NCBI RefSeq assembly: GCF_007829955.1 | Contig: NZ_VIWX01000001.1 | Location: 1,860,001-1,924,000 of the forward strand | Direction: 5' to 3' | Source: Saccharopolyspora dendranthemae | GTDB taxonomy: Bacteria; Actinomycetota; Actinomycetes; Mycobacteriales; Pseudonocardiaceae | Length of the DNA stretch: 64,000 bases | In this document: positions 63,545-64,000 of the stretch, piece by piece | Layout: every line of letters starts with the position of its first letter | Numbering within the stretch: the first letter of the stretch is position 1 | Notes under the pieces: generated by a model | Seen by the model: only the letters and a program-made list of their open reading frames with translations | Databases searched by the model: none | What the model was told of the DNA's origin: nothing | Program-made: the position numbers and the translations under genes

Positions 63545-64000
63545 GCCCGTTGCCCCAGGCACGACGCATCACACAGGCCATCGTCGCCGTCGTCGCGGCG
63601 ATCTCCCTGCTCCTGTTGGGGGCGGCGCTCGGACTGCTGGTCCGGGTGCCGTCCTTCGACAGCTCAGAACCCGAGGTCACGCCTGTCGACATCGGGTTCT
63701 CGCAGGACATGAGCGTTCACCACCAACAGGCGGTGACCATGGCGACGCTGGCGCGGGAACGCGCCGATGACGTCGCCGTCCGGCAACTCGCCTTCGACAT
63801 CGAGACCAACCAGCGCGACCAGATCGGCCGCATGCAGGGCTGGCTGGGGATCTGGAACCAGCCGGCGCAGACAACCGGTCCGGTCATGCAGTGGATGACC
63901 GAAACCGGGGGCCACCAGCACGGCGCCGCTCCGATGCCGATGTCCGGTGGCGCGCTGATGCCCGGCATGGCCAACAGCGAGGAACTCTCCCGACTCAGTT
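63541..64000 (+). CDS. DUF305 membrane-anchored protein, 3' end cut by the window
   Basis: The frame from the GTG at 63541 stays open to the window end (at least 153 residues). One N-terminal membrane helix (ITQAIVAVVAAISLLLLGAALGLLV) is followed by DIGFSQDMSVHHQQAVTMATLARERADD and LAFDIETNQRDQIGRMQGWLGIW, the His/Met-rich four-helix DUF305 pattern. MPMSGGALMPGMANSEE comes next. DUF305 proteins resemble ferritin-like helical bundles and often occur near copper genes. Translational coupling to DUF3105 suggests joint function. Confidence 0.88.
   Translation, partial: MSPLPQARRITQAIVAVVAAISLLLLGAALGLLVRVPSFDSSEPEVTPVDIGFSQDMSVHHQQAVTMATLARERADDVAVRQLAFDIETNQRDQIGRMQGWLGIWNQPAQTTGPVMQWMTETGGHQHGAAPMPMSGGALMPGMANSEELSRLS

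Overview
The window is high-GC DNA from a filamentous actinomycete. Codon use is strongly G/C-ending, GTG and TTG starts are common, and the gene content includes the mismatch nuclease NucS, a Scy/FilP-type coiled coil, a DUF3558-type lipoprotein, SPW-repeat, DUF2550 and DUF3105 proteins and an Asp-type MurA. The family is most likely Pseudonocardiaceae and a Saccharopolyspora-like genus is plausible, but the species is inferred and cannot be read from the sequence.

Layout. 1-3400: small stress or accessory genes (secreted peptide, thiamine-binding MTH1187 protein, MarR, DUF3817, CutA) and a secreted GH47-type mannosidase. 3400-8700: a LacI-type regulator followed by mannose-6-phosphate isomerase and a FrcBCA-like sugar ABC transporter. 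The same operator-like palindrome lies at both ends of the divergent region, so mannosidase and transporter look like one mannoside-use locus. 8700-37800: a mosaic of short transcription units. They include a TipAS-domain protein, DNA polymerase IV, a thiolase and methylmalonyl-CoA epimerase, a Tat-exported penicillin-acylase-family enzyme with its TetR neighbour, the polarity coiled coil, hydrolases and acetyltransferases, the DhaKLM phosphotransferase system, an aldehyde dehydrogenase, a sodium-solute symporter, NucS, an amino acid permease, a Nudix hydrolase, MurA and a PduO-type adenosyltransferase. 37900-62500: a long, almost entirely minus-strand core block. Read in transcription order it is argS-lysA-hom-thrC-thrB, then rho-rpmE-prfA-prmC-sua5-wecA-atpI-atpBEFHAGDC-DUF2550. 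As I recall it, this is the mycobacterial gene order, interrupted here by one plus-strand hydrolase with a long acidic tail. 62760-64000: a DUF3105-DUF305 pair cut by the window end.

The most unusual signal is not a gene. A short dispersed repeat, core GGGAACCTTCCTGTCAC usually preceded by GCGAGCAT or GCGAGCAA, occurs at least 24 times in both orientations. It lies almost only between transcription units, often hugging or overlapping stop codons. Three inward-facing pairs form long hairpins. One copy-like match lies inside a coding region, in the probable spacer peptide of the penicillin-acylase-family enzyme. No copy was seen inside the atp or argS-thrB operons.

Other points of interest are a short acidic-Pro-Thr motif (D/E-x-P-T-x-x-I/L) shared by two unrelated proteins, tandem hairpins separating atpD from atpC, a low-complexity Asn/Arg/Asp-rich insert in Rho, and an acetyltransferase gene broken by one extra base. 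No rRNA, tRNA, CRISPR array, insertion sequence or phage gene was recognised.
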